Positions 20,526 to 31,126 are shown, counted from the first letter of the stretch. The stretch is 64,000 nucleotides of DNA from Archivesica marissinica (GCA_014843695.1 CM026403.1:51628233-51692232); one strand, 5' to 3'. The notes: generated by a model not told the origin, from the sequence alone. Made by a program: numbers and translations.

Positions 20526-20820
20526 GATCGATTGATGCTGAATTTTCTATAACCTCCCATAGCAGATAAAGTCCGATTTATCCCAAAATGTATCAGTTGG
20601 AATCCTTTGGTTTTACCATTGTTCTGTGACCAGATGCGATATTACAAATGTGATTTGTTATCAACATCAAGCTCAATTAATTTATAACACATTTTTACAG
20701 TAATGCATCCATTGACTATGATTATATATGTCGAGATTTAATGCTTTACTAATTATAAAATGAAGAAAAATGATGAAAATTTATAGCATGTGGTGCAAAC
20801 GAAACTATGATGAAAACAGG

Positions 20821-21050
20821 TGTGTGTGTTTTACGTTTATTTATCGTCGCTACCGGTTGCCAATTTGAGCGACGCCTCCTGAAGAGATTAGTCATTTTAG
20901 AGTTTTGGAGGATAGTGGAATGATACAGACAGAGACCCATTCCAGAGTCTCCCTTGGTTCTTTTACGTGCACAATCTAAAGCACCGACACGAGACCCCTG
21001 AAGTCCCATTTGAAATTAACTTTATTAGGGTCAGACGGGGGATCGAACCT
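20821..21050 (-). mobile_element. SINE-A copy, head missing
   Basis: Minus-strand SINE-A: tttacgtttatttatcgtcg, ctaccggttgcc, gacgcctcctgaagagatta, gatacagacagagacccatt and gacgggggatcgaacct. It stops inside the tRNA-like head. About 110 bp before exon 6. Confidence 0.88.
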
Positions 21051-21162
21051 GATGAAAACAGGAAACCAATACAGAGGACATATCCTCTGTAGACTTTAAG
21101 TTAAAGAGTATCCAGGGGGCAAGGAATGTAATAGTTTAACATTTAATATTTCTTCTTTTCAG

Positions 21163-21216
21163 AGGTTATCAACAAATCTACCCTTGAACATGAGATACGA
21201 CGTTACCTGTATGTTC
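21163..21216 (+). CDS. SLC49A4: SLC49A4 exon 6 (residues 238-256), 54-nt micro-exon
   Basis: Small exon bounded by ttttcag (ending 21162) and gtaaga (21217), phase 1 to 1. It reads E238-VINKSTLEHEIRRYLYV-Q256. This corresponds to human IKDRIEAVLYAE just before TM6, and N241-K-S gives a third sequon. It is needed: joining exon 5 straight to exon 7 would lose this conserved segment, although phase would still fit, so exon skipping would be in-frame. A 60-bp minisatellite starts only about 22 bp after its donor. Confidence 0.85.
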
Positions 21217-21238
21217 GTAAGAAAGCTCCGTCAAAACT

Positions 21239-21956
21239 AATGCTATGCTTTGTATGATCCTCTATGTCACAGATGACTTCACACGTGTGACAAATACAGA
21301 TGCTATGCTTTGTATGATCCTCTATGTCACAGATGTCTTCACACTTGTGACAAGTACAGCTGTTATGCTTTGCATGATCCTCTATGTCACAGATGACTTC
21401 ACACGTGTGACAAATACAGCTGCTATGCTTTGCATGATCCTCTATGTCACAGATGTCTTCATACGTGCGACACATACTAATGCTATGCTTTGTATGATCC
21501 TCTATGTCATAGATGTCTTCACACGTGTGACAAATACAGCTGCTATGCTTTGCATAATCCTCTATGTCACAGATGACTTCACACTTGCGACAAGTACAGC
21601 TGCTATGCTTTGTATGATCATCTATGTCACAGATGACTTCACACTTGTGACAAGTACAGCTGCTATGCTTTGCATGATCCTCTATGTCACAGATGTCTTC
21701 ACACGTGCGACAAATACTAATGCTATGCTTTGTATGATCCTCTATGTCACAGATGACTTCACACATGTGACAAATACTAATGCTATGCTTTGCATAATCC
21801 TCTATGTCACAGATGTCTTCACGTGCGACAAATACTAATGCTATGCTTTGCATAATCCTCTATGTCACAGATGTCTTCACGTGCGACAAATACTAATGCT
21901 ATGCTTTGCATAATCCTCTATGTCACAGATGTCTTCACGTGCGACAAATACAGATA
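21239..21956. repeat. Minisatellite, 60-bp unit, 12 copies, next to the exon 6 donor
   Basis: Unit: atgctatgctttgtatgatc, ctctatgtcacagatgactt, cacacgtgtgacaaatacag. The last three units are shortened (tcttcacgtgcgacaaatac). Multiple-of-three length leaves both strands open as a 20-residue repeat rich in C and H (CHTCEVICDIEDHAKHSSCI on the minus strand); no evidence it is a gene. Confidence 0.95.
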
Positions 21957-22039
21957 TGAAATTTGTGATCGCATATATCACACGATTCGAAAACATTTGT
22001 CACATCTGCATTTTTAGATGACATAGAATCATGTTTGCT

Positions 22040-25000
22040 ATATATCAAGCTAGCATTAAATAGTGGAGCAATCGAGATCGGACACCAAGCTAGTATTAAG
22101 TAGTGGAGCAATCGAGATCGGACATCAAGTTAGCGTTAAGTAGGGTAGCAATCGAGATCGGACATCAAGTTAGCGTTAAGTAGGGTAGCAATCGAGATCA
22201 GACATCAAGCTAGCATTAGGTAGTGGAGCAATCGAGATCGGACATCAAGCTAGCGTTAAGTAGTGGAGCAATCGAGATCGGACATCAAGCTAGCGTTAAG
22301 TAGTGGAGCAATCGAGATCGGACATCAAGCTAGCGTTAAGTAGGGTAGCAATCGAGATCGGACATCAAGCTAGCGTTAAGTAGTGGAGCAATCGAGATCG
22401 GACATCAAGCTAGCGATAAGTAGTGGATCAATCGAGATCGGAAATCAAGTTAGTGTTAAATAGGGTTGCAATCGAGAGCGGACATCAAGTTAGCGTTAAG
22501 TAGGGTAGCAATCGAGATCGGATATCAAGCTAGCATTAAGTAGTGGAGCAATCGAGATCGGACATCAAGCTAGCGTTAAGTAGTGCAGCAATCGAGATCG
22601 GATATCAAGCTAGCACTAAGTAGGGGAGCAATCGAGATCGGACATCACGCTAGCATTAAGTAGTGGAGCAATCGAGATCGGACATCAAGCTAGCGTTAAG
22701 TAGAGGAGCAATCGAGATCGGACATCAAGCTAGCGTTAAGTAGTGGAGCAATCGAGATCGGACATCAAGCCAGCATTAAGTAGTGGAGCAATCGAGATCG
22801 GACATCAAGCCATCATTAAGTAGTGGAGCAATCGAGATCGGACATCAAGCTAGCATTAAGTAGTGGAGCAATCGAGATCGGACATCAAGCTAGCGTTAAG
22901 TAGGGTAGCAATCGAGATCGGACATCAAGCTAGCGTTAAGTAGTGTAGCAATCGAGATCGGACATCAAGCTAGCATTAAGTAGTGGAGCAATCGAGATCG
23001 GACATCAAGCTAGCATTAAGTAGTGGAGCAATCGAGATCGGACATCAAGCTAGCGTTAAGTAGTGGAGCAATCGAGATCGGACATCAAGCTAGCGTTAAG
23101 TAGTGGAGCAATCGAGATCGGACATCAAGCTAGCGTTAAGTAGGGTAGCAATCGAGATCGGACATCAAGCTAGCGTTAAGTAGTGGAGCAATCGAGATCG
23201 GACATCAAGCTAGCGATAAGTAGTGGAGCAATCGAGATCGGAAATCAAGTTAGCGTTAAATAGTGGAGCAATCGAGATCGGACATCAAGTTAGCGTTAAG
23301 TAGGGTAGCAATCGAGATCGGATATCAAGCTAGCATTAAGTAGTGGAGCAATCGAGATCGGACATCAAGCTAGCGTTAAGTAGTGGAGCAATCGAGATCG
23401 GATATCAAGCTAGCACTAAGTAGGGGAGCAATCGAGATCGGACATCACGCTAGCATTAAGTAGTGGAGCAATCGAGATCGGACATCAAGCTAGCGTTAAG
23501 TAGGGGAACAATCGAGATCGGACTTCAAGCTAGCGTTAAGTAGGGTAGCCATCGAGATCGAACATCAAGCTAGCGTTAAGTAGTGGAGCAATAGAGATCG
23601 GATATCAAGATATTGTTAAGTAGTGGGCAATCGAGATCGGACATCACGCTAGCGTTAAGTAGGGTAGCCATCGAGATCGAACATCAAATTAGCGTTAAGT
23701 AGTTGAGCAATCGAGATCGGACATCAAGCTATTGTTAAGTAGTGGAGCAATATAGATCGGACATCAAGCTAGCGTTAAGTAGTGGAGCAATCGAGATCGG
23801 ACATCAAGCTAGCGTTAAGTAGTGGAGCAATCGAGATCGGATATCAAGCTAGTGCTAAGTAGTGGAGCAATCGAGATCGGACATCAAGCCAGCATTAAGT
23901 AGGGGAGCAATCGAGATCGGACATCAAGCTAGCGTTAAGTAGGGGAGCAATCGAGATCGGACATCAAGCTAGCGTTAAGTAGGGTAGCAATCGAGATCGG
24001 ACATCAAGCTAGCGTTAAGTAGTGGAGCAATAGAGATCGGACATCAAGATATCGTTAAGTAGTGGGCAATCGAGATCGGACATCACGCTAGCGTTAAGTA
24101 GGGTAGCAATCGAGATCGAACATCAAATTAGCGTTAAGTAGTTGAGCAATCGAGATCGGACATCAAGCTAGCGTTAAGTAGTGGAGCAATCGAGATCGGA
24201 CATCAAGCTAGCGTTAAGTAGTGGAGCAATCGAGATCGGACATCAAGCTAGCGTTAAGTAGTGGAGCAATCGAGATCGGACATCAAGCTAGCGCTAAGTA
24301 GTGGAGCAATCGAGATCGGACATCAAGCTAGCGTTAAGTAGGGGAGCAATCGAGATCGGACATCAAGCTAGCGTTAAGTAGTGGAGCAATCGAGATCGGA
24401 CATCAAGCTAGCGTTAAGTAGGGTAGCAATCGAGATCGGACATCAAGCTAGCGTTAAGTAGTGGAGCAATCGAGATCGGACATCAAGCTAGCGATAAGTA
24501 GTGGAGCAATCGAGATCGGAAATCAAGTTAGTGTTAAATAGGGTAGCAATCGAGAGCGGACATCAAGTTAGCGTTAAGTAGGGTAGCAATCGAGATCGGA
24601 TATCAAGCTAGCATTAAGTAGTGGAGCAATCGAGATCGGACATCAAGCTAGCGTTAACTATTGCAGCAATCGAGATCGGATATCAAGCTAGCAAGCAATC
24701 GAGATCGGATATCAAGCTAGCACTAAGTAGGGGAGCAATCGAGATCGGACATCACGCTAGCATTAAGTAGTGGAGCAATCGAGATCGGACATCAAGCTAG
24801 CGTTAAGTAGGGTAGCCATCGAGATCGAACATCAAGCTAGCGTTAAGTAGTGGAGCAATAGAGATCGGATATCAAGATATTGTTAAGTAGTGGAGCAATC
24901 GAGATCGGACATCACGCTAGCGTTAAGTAGGGTAGCCATCGAGATCGAACATCAAACTAGCGTTAAGTAGTGGAGCAATCGAGATCGGACATCAAGCTAG

Positions 25001-25553
25001 CGATAAGTAGTGGAGCAATCGAGATCGGAAATCAAGTTAGTGTTAAATAGGGTAGCAATCGAGAGCGGACATCAAGTTAGCGTTAAGTAGGGTAGCAATC
25101 GAGATCGGATATCAAGCTAGCATTAAGTAGTGGAGCAATCGAGATCGGACATCAAGCTAGCGTTAACTATTGCAGCAATCGAGATCGGATATCAAGCTAG
25201 CACTAAGTAGGGGAGCAATCGAGATCGGACATCACGCTAGCATTAAGTAGTGGAGCAATCGAGATCGGACATCAAGCTAGCGTTAAGTAGGGTAGCCATC
25301 GAGATCGAACATCAAGCTAGCGTTAAGTAGTGGAGCAATAGAGATCGGATATCAAGATATTGTTAAGTAGTGGAGCAATCGAGATCGGACATCACGCTAG
25401 CGTTAAGTAGGGTAGCCATCGAGATCGAACATCAAACTAGCGTTAAGTAGTGGAGCAATCGAGATCGGATATCAAGCTAGTGCTAAGTAGTGGAGCAATC
25501 GAGATCGGACATCAAGCCAGCATTAAGTAGTGGAGCAATCGAGATCGGACATC
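22040..25553. repeat. Minisatellite, 40-bp unit, about 88 copies (intron 6)
   Basis: Unit gcaatcgagatcggacatca then agctagcgttaagtagtgga. Variant units (gatatcaagctagcactaag; ggaaatcaagttagtgtta; agatattgtt) recur in order, marking segmental copies: the gcgataagtag... group is at about 22411, 23211, 24491 and 25007, and a roughly 500-bp block near 24480-24960 is repeated at 24995-25440. Confidence 0.97.
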
Positions 25554-25607
25554 AAACAACTCCAGCCATGGAACAATTGAGTTTAGATTCAAGCTAGTCC
25601 CCAGTTG

Positions 25608-26005
25608 ATGTGCAATCGAGATTTGATTTCAAGCTAGCGTCCAGTTGATCGAGATTTGATTTCAAGCTAGCGTCCAGTTGATCGAGATTTGATTTCAAGC
25701 TAGCGTCCAGTTGATCGAGATTTGATTTCAAGCTAGCGTCCAGTTGATCGAGATTTGATTTCAAGCTAGCGTCCAGTTGATCGAGATTTGATTTCAAGCT
25801 AGCGTCCAGTTGATCGAGATTTGATTTCAAGCGTCCAGTTGATCGAGATTTGATTTCAAGCGTCCAGTTGATCGAGATTTGATTTCAAGCTAGCGTCCAG
25901 TTGATCGAGATTTGATTTCAAGCTAGCGTCCAGTTGATCGAGATTTGATTTCAAGCTAGCGTCCAGTTGATCGAGATTTGATTTCAAGCTAGCGTCCAGT
26001 TGTGG
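25608..26005. repeat. Minisatellite, 33-bp unit, about 12 copies
   Basis: Unit gtccagttgatcgagatttg then atttcaagctagc, some units shortened by 6 bp (aagcgtcc). It shares tcgagat and tcaagctagcgt with the 40-bp array on its left, so it is a derived sister unit. 33 bp is 11 codons: minus-strand peptide KSNLDQLDASL repeated. Confidence 0.95.
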
Positions 26006-26193
26006 AAACAGTCATCGGGTTTGGACTTTAAGCTGGCATCCAATCGTGATGCAATTGAGTTAACCTAACATCCAACCAATAAGCAATCAAGTTTCGATCC
26101 CAAGCTAGCCTCCATTCGTTGTATACTTGACAACTGTTCTTACTCCACACTTAGTTGTTGGATGTTATCTCTGTCAAATATGGATATACAGTA

Positions 26194-26348
26194 AAACCTG
26201 TCTTAAGCAGCCGGCCAGCCAAGGGAATCACAGAAAGTGGCTGCTTAGCAGAGGTCAAATGTATAATAAAACAACACATTAGGAATCTGGAAACTGGCTG
26301 CTTAATACAGATTGGCTGCTTAAAGAAGGTGACCACTAACACAGGTTT
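26194..26348. mobile_element. Small MITE-like element, 12-bp inverted ends
   Basis: Left aaacctgtctta, right taacacaggttt (one mismatch). Inside, tggctgctta occurs three times. A related stretch (gtggctgcttaaaagagggc) lies at about 51975. Confidence 0.6.
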
Positions 26349-26439
26349 GACTAATTTTAAATGATAATTTTATTTTAACAAAACATAACAATAATAACAA
26401 TTGCGAGTATTTAGAGGTTTAAACTAGCATCGACATCTT

Positions 26440-26660
26440 AGGTTATATGGCAACTATCTAGCAATTATTGATGGAGGAAGGTCCAGTGTGTATTTCATGG
26501 ACGACTACCCGTATATAACCACTGACCCTCCACAAGCCAACTTGATAGCTTCCTTGCATGCAAGAATTCGAGGCATCCAATGGGATTCGAACCTACATCG
26601 ATGGCGCCAAGTGATTTGGTATCAACGATATTAATAAGTCGTCTACGGAAGCCACCCTAT
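26440..26660 (-). mobile_element. SINE-E copy, diverged, about 60 bp before exon 7
   Basis: ttaggttatatggcaactat, ccaacttgatagcttccttg, atgggattcgaacctacat and gttgcc-like head remnants on the minus strand. Confidence 0.6.
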
Positions 26661-26721
26661 GATGTGGTAATGATGTAAATTGCATATGTTCATTCATGCT
26701 AGTTCATTTTCCTCATTGTAG

Positions 26722-26851
26722 AAGGTGGTTTGGGCGTGTTGTTCTTTATACTGGTTGTGATTTACTTTCCCGCAAGACCACCAAAGCCACCTAGTCCATC
26801 TGCGTCGATAAAACGTACAGAATATATGAAGGGTCTGTCGAAACTTATGTG
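26722..26851 (+). CDS. SLC49A4: SLC49A4 exon 7 (residues 256-299), TM6 and central loop
   Basis: The acceptor is attgtag at 26715-26721 and the donor is gtgagt at 26852; phase 1 to 2. Residues 257-271 are TM6. Then comes YFPARPPKPPSPSAS, almost the same as human YFPPRPPLPPSVAA, then a basic central loop (K286-R-T-E-Y-M-K-G-L-S-K). The donor region is repeated downstream as the 55-bp minisatellite of intron 7. Confidence 0.95.
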
Positions 26852-26853
26852 GT

Positions 26854-27515
26854 GAGTGTAATTGACCCCTTATCTTATCTCATATAATATACCTGTATTG
26901 TGTTTTATGAGTATAATTGATCCCTTATCTTATCTCATATAATATACCTGTATTGTGTTTTATGAGTATAATTGACCCCTTATCTTATCTCATATAATAT
27001 ACCTGTATTGTGTTTTATGAGTATAATTGACCCCTTATCTTATCTCATATAATATACCTGTATTGTGTTTTATGAGTATAATTGACCCCTTATCTTATCT
27101 CATATAATATACCTGTATTATGTTTTATGAGTATAATTGACCCCTTATCTTATCTCATATAATATACCTGTATTGTGTTTTATGAGTATAATTGACCCCT
27201 TATCTTATCTCATATAATATACCTGTATTGTGTTTTATGAGTATAATTGACCCCTTATCTTATCTCATATAATATACCTGTATTTGTTTATGAGTATAAT
27301 TGACCCTTACTTATCTCATATTATACCTGTATTGTGTGTTATGAGTATAATTGACCCCTTATCTTATCTCATATAATATACCTGTATTGTGTTTTATGAG
27401 TATAATTGACCCCTTATCTTATCTCATATAATATACCTGTATTGTGTTTTATGAGTATAATTGACCCCTTATCTTATCTCATATAATATACCTGTAGTGT
27501 GTGTTATGAGTATAG
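26854..27515. repeat. Minisatellite, 55-bp unit, about 12 copies, starting at the exon 7 donor
   Basis: Unit gagtataattgacccctta, tcttatctcatataatatac, ctgtattgtgttttat. Copies are nearly identical except for one decayed unit at 27285-27340. The first unit begins at intron position +3 (gtgagtgtaattgacccctt), so the array grew from the splice-donor region. Confidence 0.96.
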
Positions 27516-27551
27516 GCATAATACTATACGACATTGCAGTGTATGCGTGTG

Positions 27552-27834
27552 TGTATTACGTTTATTTATCGTCGCTACCGGTTGCCCATATGAGCGACGC
27601 CTCCTGAAGAGATTAGTCATTTTAGATTTTTGGAGGATAGTACAATGATACAGACAGAGACACATTCCGGAGTCTCCTCTGGTTCTTTTACGTGCACGGT
27701 GTAAAGCACCGACACGAGACCTCGGTTTAAAGTCACATCTGAAAGTCTGTTAATTTTATTAGTGTCAGACAGGGGATCGAACCTGCGATCACTGGATTAC
27801 CAGTCCAGCGTGTTACCACTAGACTACAGATCCG
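27552..27834 (-). mobile_element. SINE-A copy, full length with tRNA-like head
   Basis: Body as in other copies, plus head gatcgaacctgcgatcactg and ggattaccagtccagcgtgt. On the minus strand the head reads as a tRNA with anticodon loop ctggtaa (GGT, threonine-type). Mutations and the attached body mark it as a SINE. Confidence 0.9.
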
Positions 27835-27869
27835 TGAGTGTCCCGATTTTTGTATTATCTTGCCACCAG

Positions 27870-28107
27870 TCCTCCTCCGTGGTCAAGTGGTTTAGGTCGC
27901 TGACTGATGGTCACGGATTCGAACTCCGCTCAGGCGGTGTCTATTTATTTGAATAGGTTTCTTACGTAGGTTGGGACACCAAGTACTGGTTAACCTGGAG
28001 CCTGCCCAGGAACGGTGTTGCTATTGCTACGTAGACTGTCAGCCGGCGATATAGCTCAAAATAGTGCTGATGAAGCCGTAAAACCCGAACAATACAAGAA
28101 CAAACTA
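27870..28107 (+). mobile_element. SINE-D copy
   Basis: tRNA-like head (cctccgtggtcaagtggttt, gattcgaactccg), then tttcttacgtaggttgggac, accaagtactggttaacctg, ggagcctgcccagg and a tail gtaaaacccgaacaatacaa. Related to 31127-31400 and 62010-62190. Confidence 0.8.
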
Positions 28108-28192
28108 TAAAATACTGACTTGCAATGTGAATCAGACATGCTCAAAATTCAATGATTTAGTAGTATTAGCAGATTGAACTTGTTTATGTGCT

Positions 28193-28350
28193 TGCGTTGA
28201 TTTATCGTCGCTACCGGTTGCCCATATGAGCGACGCCTCCTGAAGTGCAATGATACAGACAGAGTCACCTCTGGTTCTTTTACGTGCATGGTGTACAGCA
28301 CCGACACGAGAACTCGGTTTAAAAGTCTGATTTGAAAACTGTTAATATAA
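28193..28350 (-). mobile_element. SINE-A fragment with internal deletion
   Basis: ctaccggttgcccatatgag, gacgcctcctgaag joined directly to tgcaatgatacagacagag, skipping about 40 bp present in other copies; the head is absent. Confidence 0.85.
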
Positions 28351-28564
28351 TTATATAGTACATCTTTAAAGATTATCTCATAAACCACATTGTATAGAAC
28401 TTTGATACTTGGCATGTAGCATCGCCTCAACTAAGTTTGTTCAAATGGTGACCATTGGATCATATTAGACCCACTTACGTCACTTTGTTTATAATTTTAT
28501 AACCTTTCGTATTGCTATACAGTTTGTATTATACACTAAAACGAAATTATTATTTTCATTTCAG

Positions 28565-28741
28565 TAATGGACCTGTGTGGTTAATTGTACTTGCATACGC
28601 ATTACCATGTGGTATTTTGGGTGTTTGGCAGTCGGTACTTGATGTAAACCTCAAACCGCTTGGTATCTCACAGAGCACAGCTGGCTATATGGGTTTCTGG
28701 CAAACTATAGCTGGTAGCATAGCTGGTTTATTTATAGCTAG
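28565..28741 (+). CDS. SLC49A4: SLC49A4 exon 8 (residues 299-358), TM7-TM8
   Basis: The acceptor is atttcag at 28558-28564 and the donor is gtaaat at 28742; phase 2 to 2. It reads N300-G-P-V-W-L then LAYALPCGILGVWQSVLDV, matching human LAYAIPLGVFAGWSGVLDL, and AGYMGFWQTIAGSIAG, matching AGWIGFWSIVGG. This begins the C-terminal six-helix bundle (TM7 and TM8) and ends in the start of the ARFAD motif. Confidence 0.96.
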
Positions 28742-28959
28742 GTAAATGATATTTAGAATAGTGAACTTTGTGTTAATCCTTACATGTACCTGCGACGTTT
28801 CTTGTTGTGTGTATGTGCTACAAGTTTTGCATGCGAATATGTTTCACTAAACTCCACTAACATTTACTCTGTTAACATTTACATTTACTGTTACAGTAGT
28901 CGTATGTTAGGTACCACGATTCTGTAGTTGAAATTTACTGATCCAAACTACCTTGGTCA

Positions 28960-29200
28960 TTAATCTTTTCAACACCAAGTAACTCACATGGACTGGTCCA
29001 TGATATTCATAAACCAATAAATGAATCAGAAAATCACATTTGGACAAGTTCATTTATCAAAATGGGTAATTATGTCTAAAAATAGTCATATCACTGGCAA
29101 AAAGTGCAGATCCTGATGAGACGGCTCGTCATGAGCCGGCTCATCTGGATCTACACTTTTTGTAAGCCTATTTAGAGGTATGTGGTGTTGAAAGGGTTAA
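28960..29200. mobile_element. MITE family 2, copy 1 (intron 8)
   Basis: Left end ttaatcttttcaacacca and right end tggtgttgaaagggttaa form an 18-bp inverted repeat with TTAA at both ends. It holds an inner palindrome near 29122 (gagccggctc flanked by gatgag/ctcatc). Shared core catggactggtccatgatat. Copies: 30816 and 53304. Confidence 0.85.
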
Positions 29201-29240
29201 TCTTTGCATTCTACTATGCAGTGAAAAATGACAGTAAAAC

Positions 29241-29320
29241 ATGTCATGGAATTTCATTAGAGTCGTAACTGTGTCTTAATAACGTCGCAACGACACAATT
29301 CTAATGAAAGTCCATGACAT
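29241..29320. repeat. Short inverted repeat (20-bp arms, 40-bp loop)
   Basis: atgtcatggaatttcattag at 29241-29260 pairs with 29301-29320 with one mismatch. Possibly a solo small MITE or a hairpin. Confidence 0.75.
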
Positions 29321-29599
29321 ATATCCAGAATTTTCATTTACAAATAAGAAACACACATTAATGAATTGTCATCTGCTACAACTATTTGAACTATTTATAG
29401 CATTTAGTTTACCTAGCATGCAACTAGCTAATTTTAAGAAATTTACATGTAGATCTAAAATAAGAACAAGAATGTATAGCCAATAGTAATTAAGCATACT
29501 CAGTATTCAGTGAGATGTCGAAAACCAATGTAACAACTATTTGAACTATTTATAGCATTTAGTTTACCCAGCATGCAAAATGTTAATTTATATTTGTTT

Positions 29600-30315
29600 A
29601 CATGTTATGTTATTCTATTGGCTGCCTATTTTAAGACCCAATCATATCTACCAATACAAAATGTTAATTTATATTTGTTTACATGTTATGTTATTCTATT
29701 TTAAGACCCAATCATATCTACCAATAGGTTATTCTATTGGCTGCCTATTTTAAGACCCAATCATATCTACCAATAGGTTATTCTATTGGCTGCCTATTTT
29801 AAGAACCAATCATATCTACCAATAGGTTATTCTATTGGCTGCCTATTTTAAGAACCAATCATATCTACCAATAGGTTATTCTATTGGCTGCCTATTTTAA
29901 GACCCAATCATATCTACCAATAGGTTATTCTATTGGCTGCCTATTTTAAGAACCAATCATATCTACCAATAGGTTATTCTATTGGCTGCCTATTTTAAGA
30001 ACCAATCATATCTACCAATAGGTTATTCTATTGGCTGCCTATTTTAAGACCCAATCATATCTACCAATAGGTTATTCTATTGGCTGCCTATTTTAAGAAC
30101 CAATCATATCTACCAATAGGTTATTCTATTGGCTGCCTATTTTAAGACCCAATCATATCTACCAATAGGTTATTCTATTGGCTGCCTATTTTAAGACCCA
30201 ATCATATCTACCAATAGGTTATTCTATTGGCTGCCTATTTTAAGACCCAATCATATCTACCAATAGGTTATTCTATTGGCTGCCTATTTTAAGAACCAAT
30301 CATATCTACCAATAC
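29600..30315. repeat. Minisatellite, 49-bp unit, about 14 copies, CCAAT-rich (intron 8)
   Basis: Unit ggttattctattggctgcct, attttaagacccaatcatat, ctaccaata. Each unit has three CCAAT pentamers (one as ATTGG). The only common variant is gaccc versus gaacc. The left edge (29520-29700) has older partial units. Confidence 0.96.
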
Positions 30316-30370
30316 AACTAGTGTGATGGTTTTATAAATAAACCCTCTAAGATTAGACACCCGAGACAGA

Positions 30371-30619
30371 CGAATCTGTAGTTCAGTGGTAACACGCTGG
30401 ACTGGTAATCCAGGGGTCACAGGTTCGATCCCCCGTCTGATCCTAATTAAATTGTCGGTGCTTTACACTGTACACGTAAACGAACCAGGGAGACTCTGGA
30501 ATGGGTCTCTGTCTGTATCATTGCACTATCCTCCCAAAATCTAAAATGACTAATCCCTTCAGGAGGCGTCGCTCATATGGGCAACCGGTAGCGACGATAA
30601 ATAAACGTAAAACACACAC
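30371..30619 (+). mobile_element. SINE-A copy, about 65 bp before exon 9
   Basis: Plus-strand copy: head cgaatctgtagttcagtggt, aacacgctggactggtaatc, body gtcggtgctttacactgtac, tail gacgataaataaacgtaaaa. About 25 bp of the usual sequence after the head is missing. Confidence 0.9.
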
Positions 30620-30684
30620 ACAGACACTCGAGATGAAACTTTTTGTGCCTCTGTATACCTAATTTATTTTTAATTTATTTACAG

Positions 30685-30803
30685 ATTTGCTGATATATTT
30701 ATGAGAAGGATGAAGATATTTTTGATCACGTTATATATCGGCGCGCTGGCTGCATCAGCTTGGTTCTATGTACTCTGCGAGAATTTCATTCCGTTCAATT
30801 TGA
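30685..30803 (+). CDS. SLC49A4: SLC49A4 exon 9 (residues 358-398), TM9
   Basis: The acceptor is ttacag at 30679-30684 and the donor is gtaagt at 30804; phase 2 to 1. It completes A357-R-F-A-D361, the second copy of the major-facilitator loop motif seen in human ARFADFIRG. TM9 is about residues 368-388 and a short loop follows (C389-ENFIPFNL). A TTAA-flanked MITE begins 12 bp after the donor. Confidence 0.93.
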
Positions 30804-30815
30804 GTAAGTTGTCCT

Positions 30816-31043
30816 TTAACCCTTTCAGCACTAGGCTTACAAAAAGTGTAGATACAGATGAGCCGGCTCGTGACGATCCGTCTCATCAGGTTTTGCACTT
30901 TTTGCCAGTAATATTACTATTTTTAGACAAATATTACCCATTTTGATAAATGAACTGATCCAAATGTAATGTTCTTATTAATTTATTGGTCTGAAAATAT
31001 CATGCACCAGTCCATGTCAGTTACTTTGTGTTAAATGGGTTAA
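30816..31043. mobile_element. MITE family 2, copy 2, 12 bp after the exon 9 donor
   Basis: Opposite orientation to copy 1. Ends ttaaccctttcagcacta and ttaaatgggttaa with TTAA. Core atcatgcaccagtccatgtc matches copy 1. Confidence 0.85.
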
Positions 31044-31126
31044 TAAGTACATTTTAAGGAGCAACTATACAATTACTGTTGATAGCTATATCTATAATTA
31101 TAAATACATACATATATATAAATTAT

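Noticed and set aside
21203..21853. Minus-strand frame with regular C and H residues (CHTCEVICDIEDH), possibly metal-binding
   Set aside because: It exactly follows a 60-bp minisatellite and runs through exon 6 in antisense; no independent evidence for a gene.
1..26005. CRISPR array
   Set aside because: Repeats are contiguous with no unique spacers, and the sequence is eukaryotic.
27780..27834. tRNA-Thr (GGT) gene, and similar tRNA-like segments at 8044, 8311, 30371, 39437, 45138, 52672
   Set aside because: Each is joined to the same SINE body and carries substitutions; some have target-site duplications. They are SINE heads.
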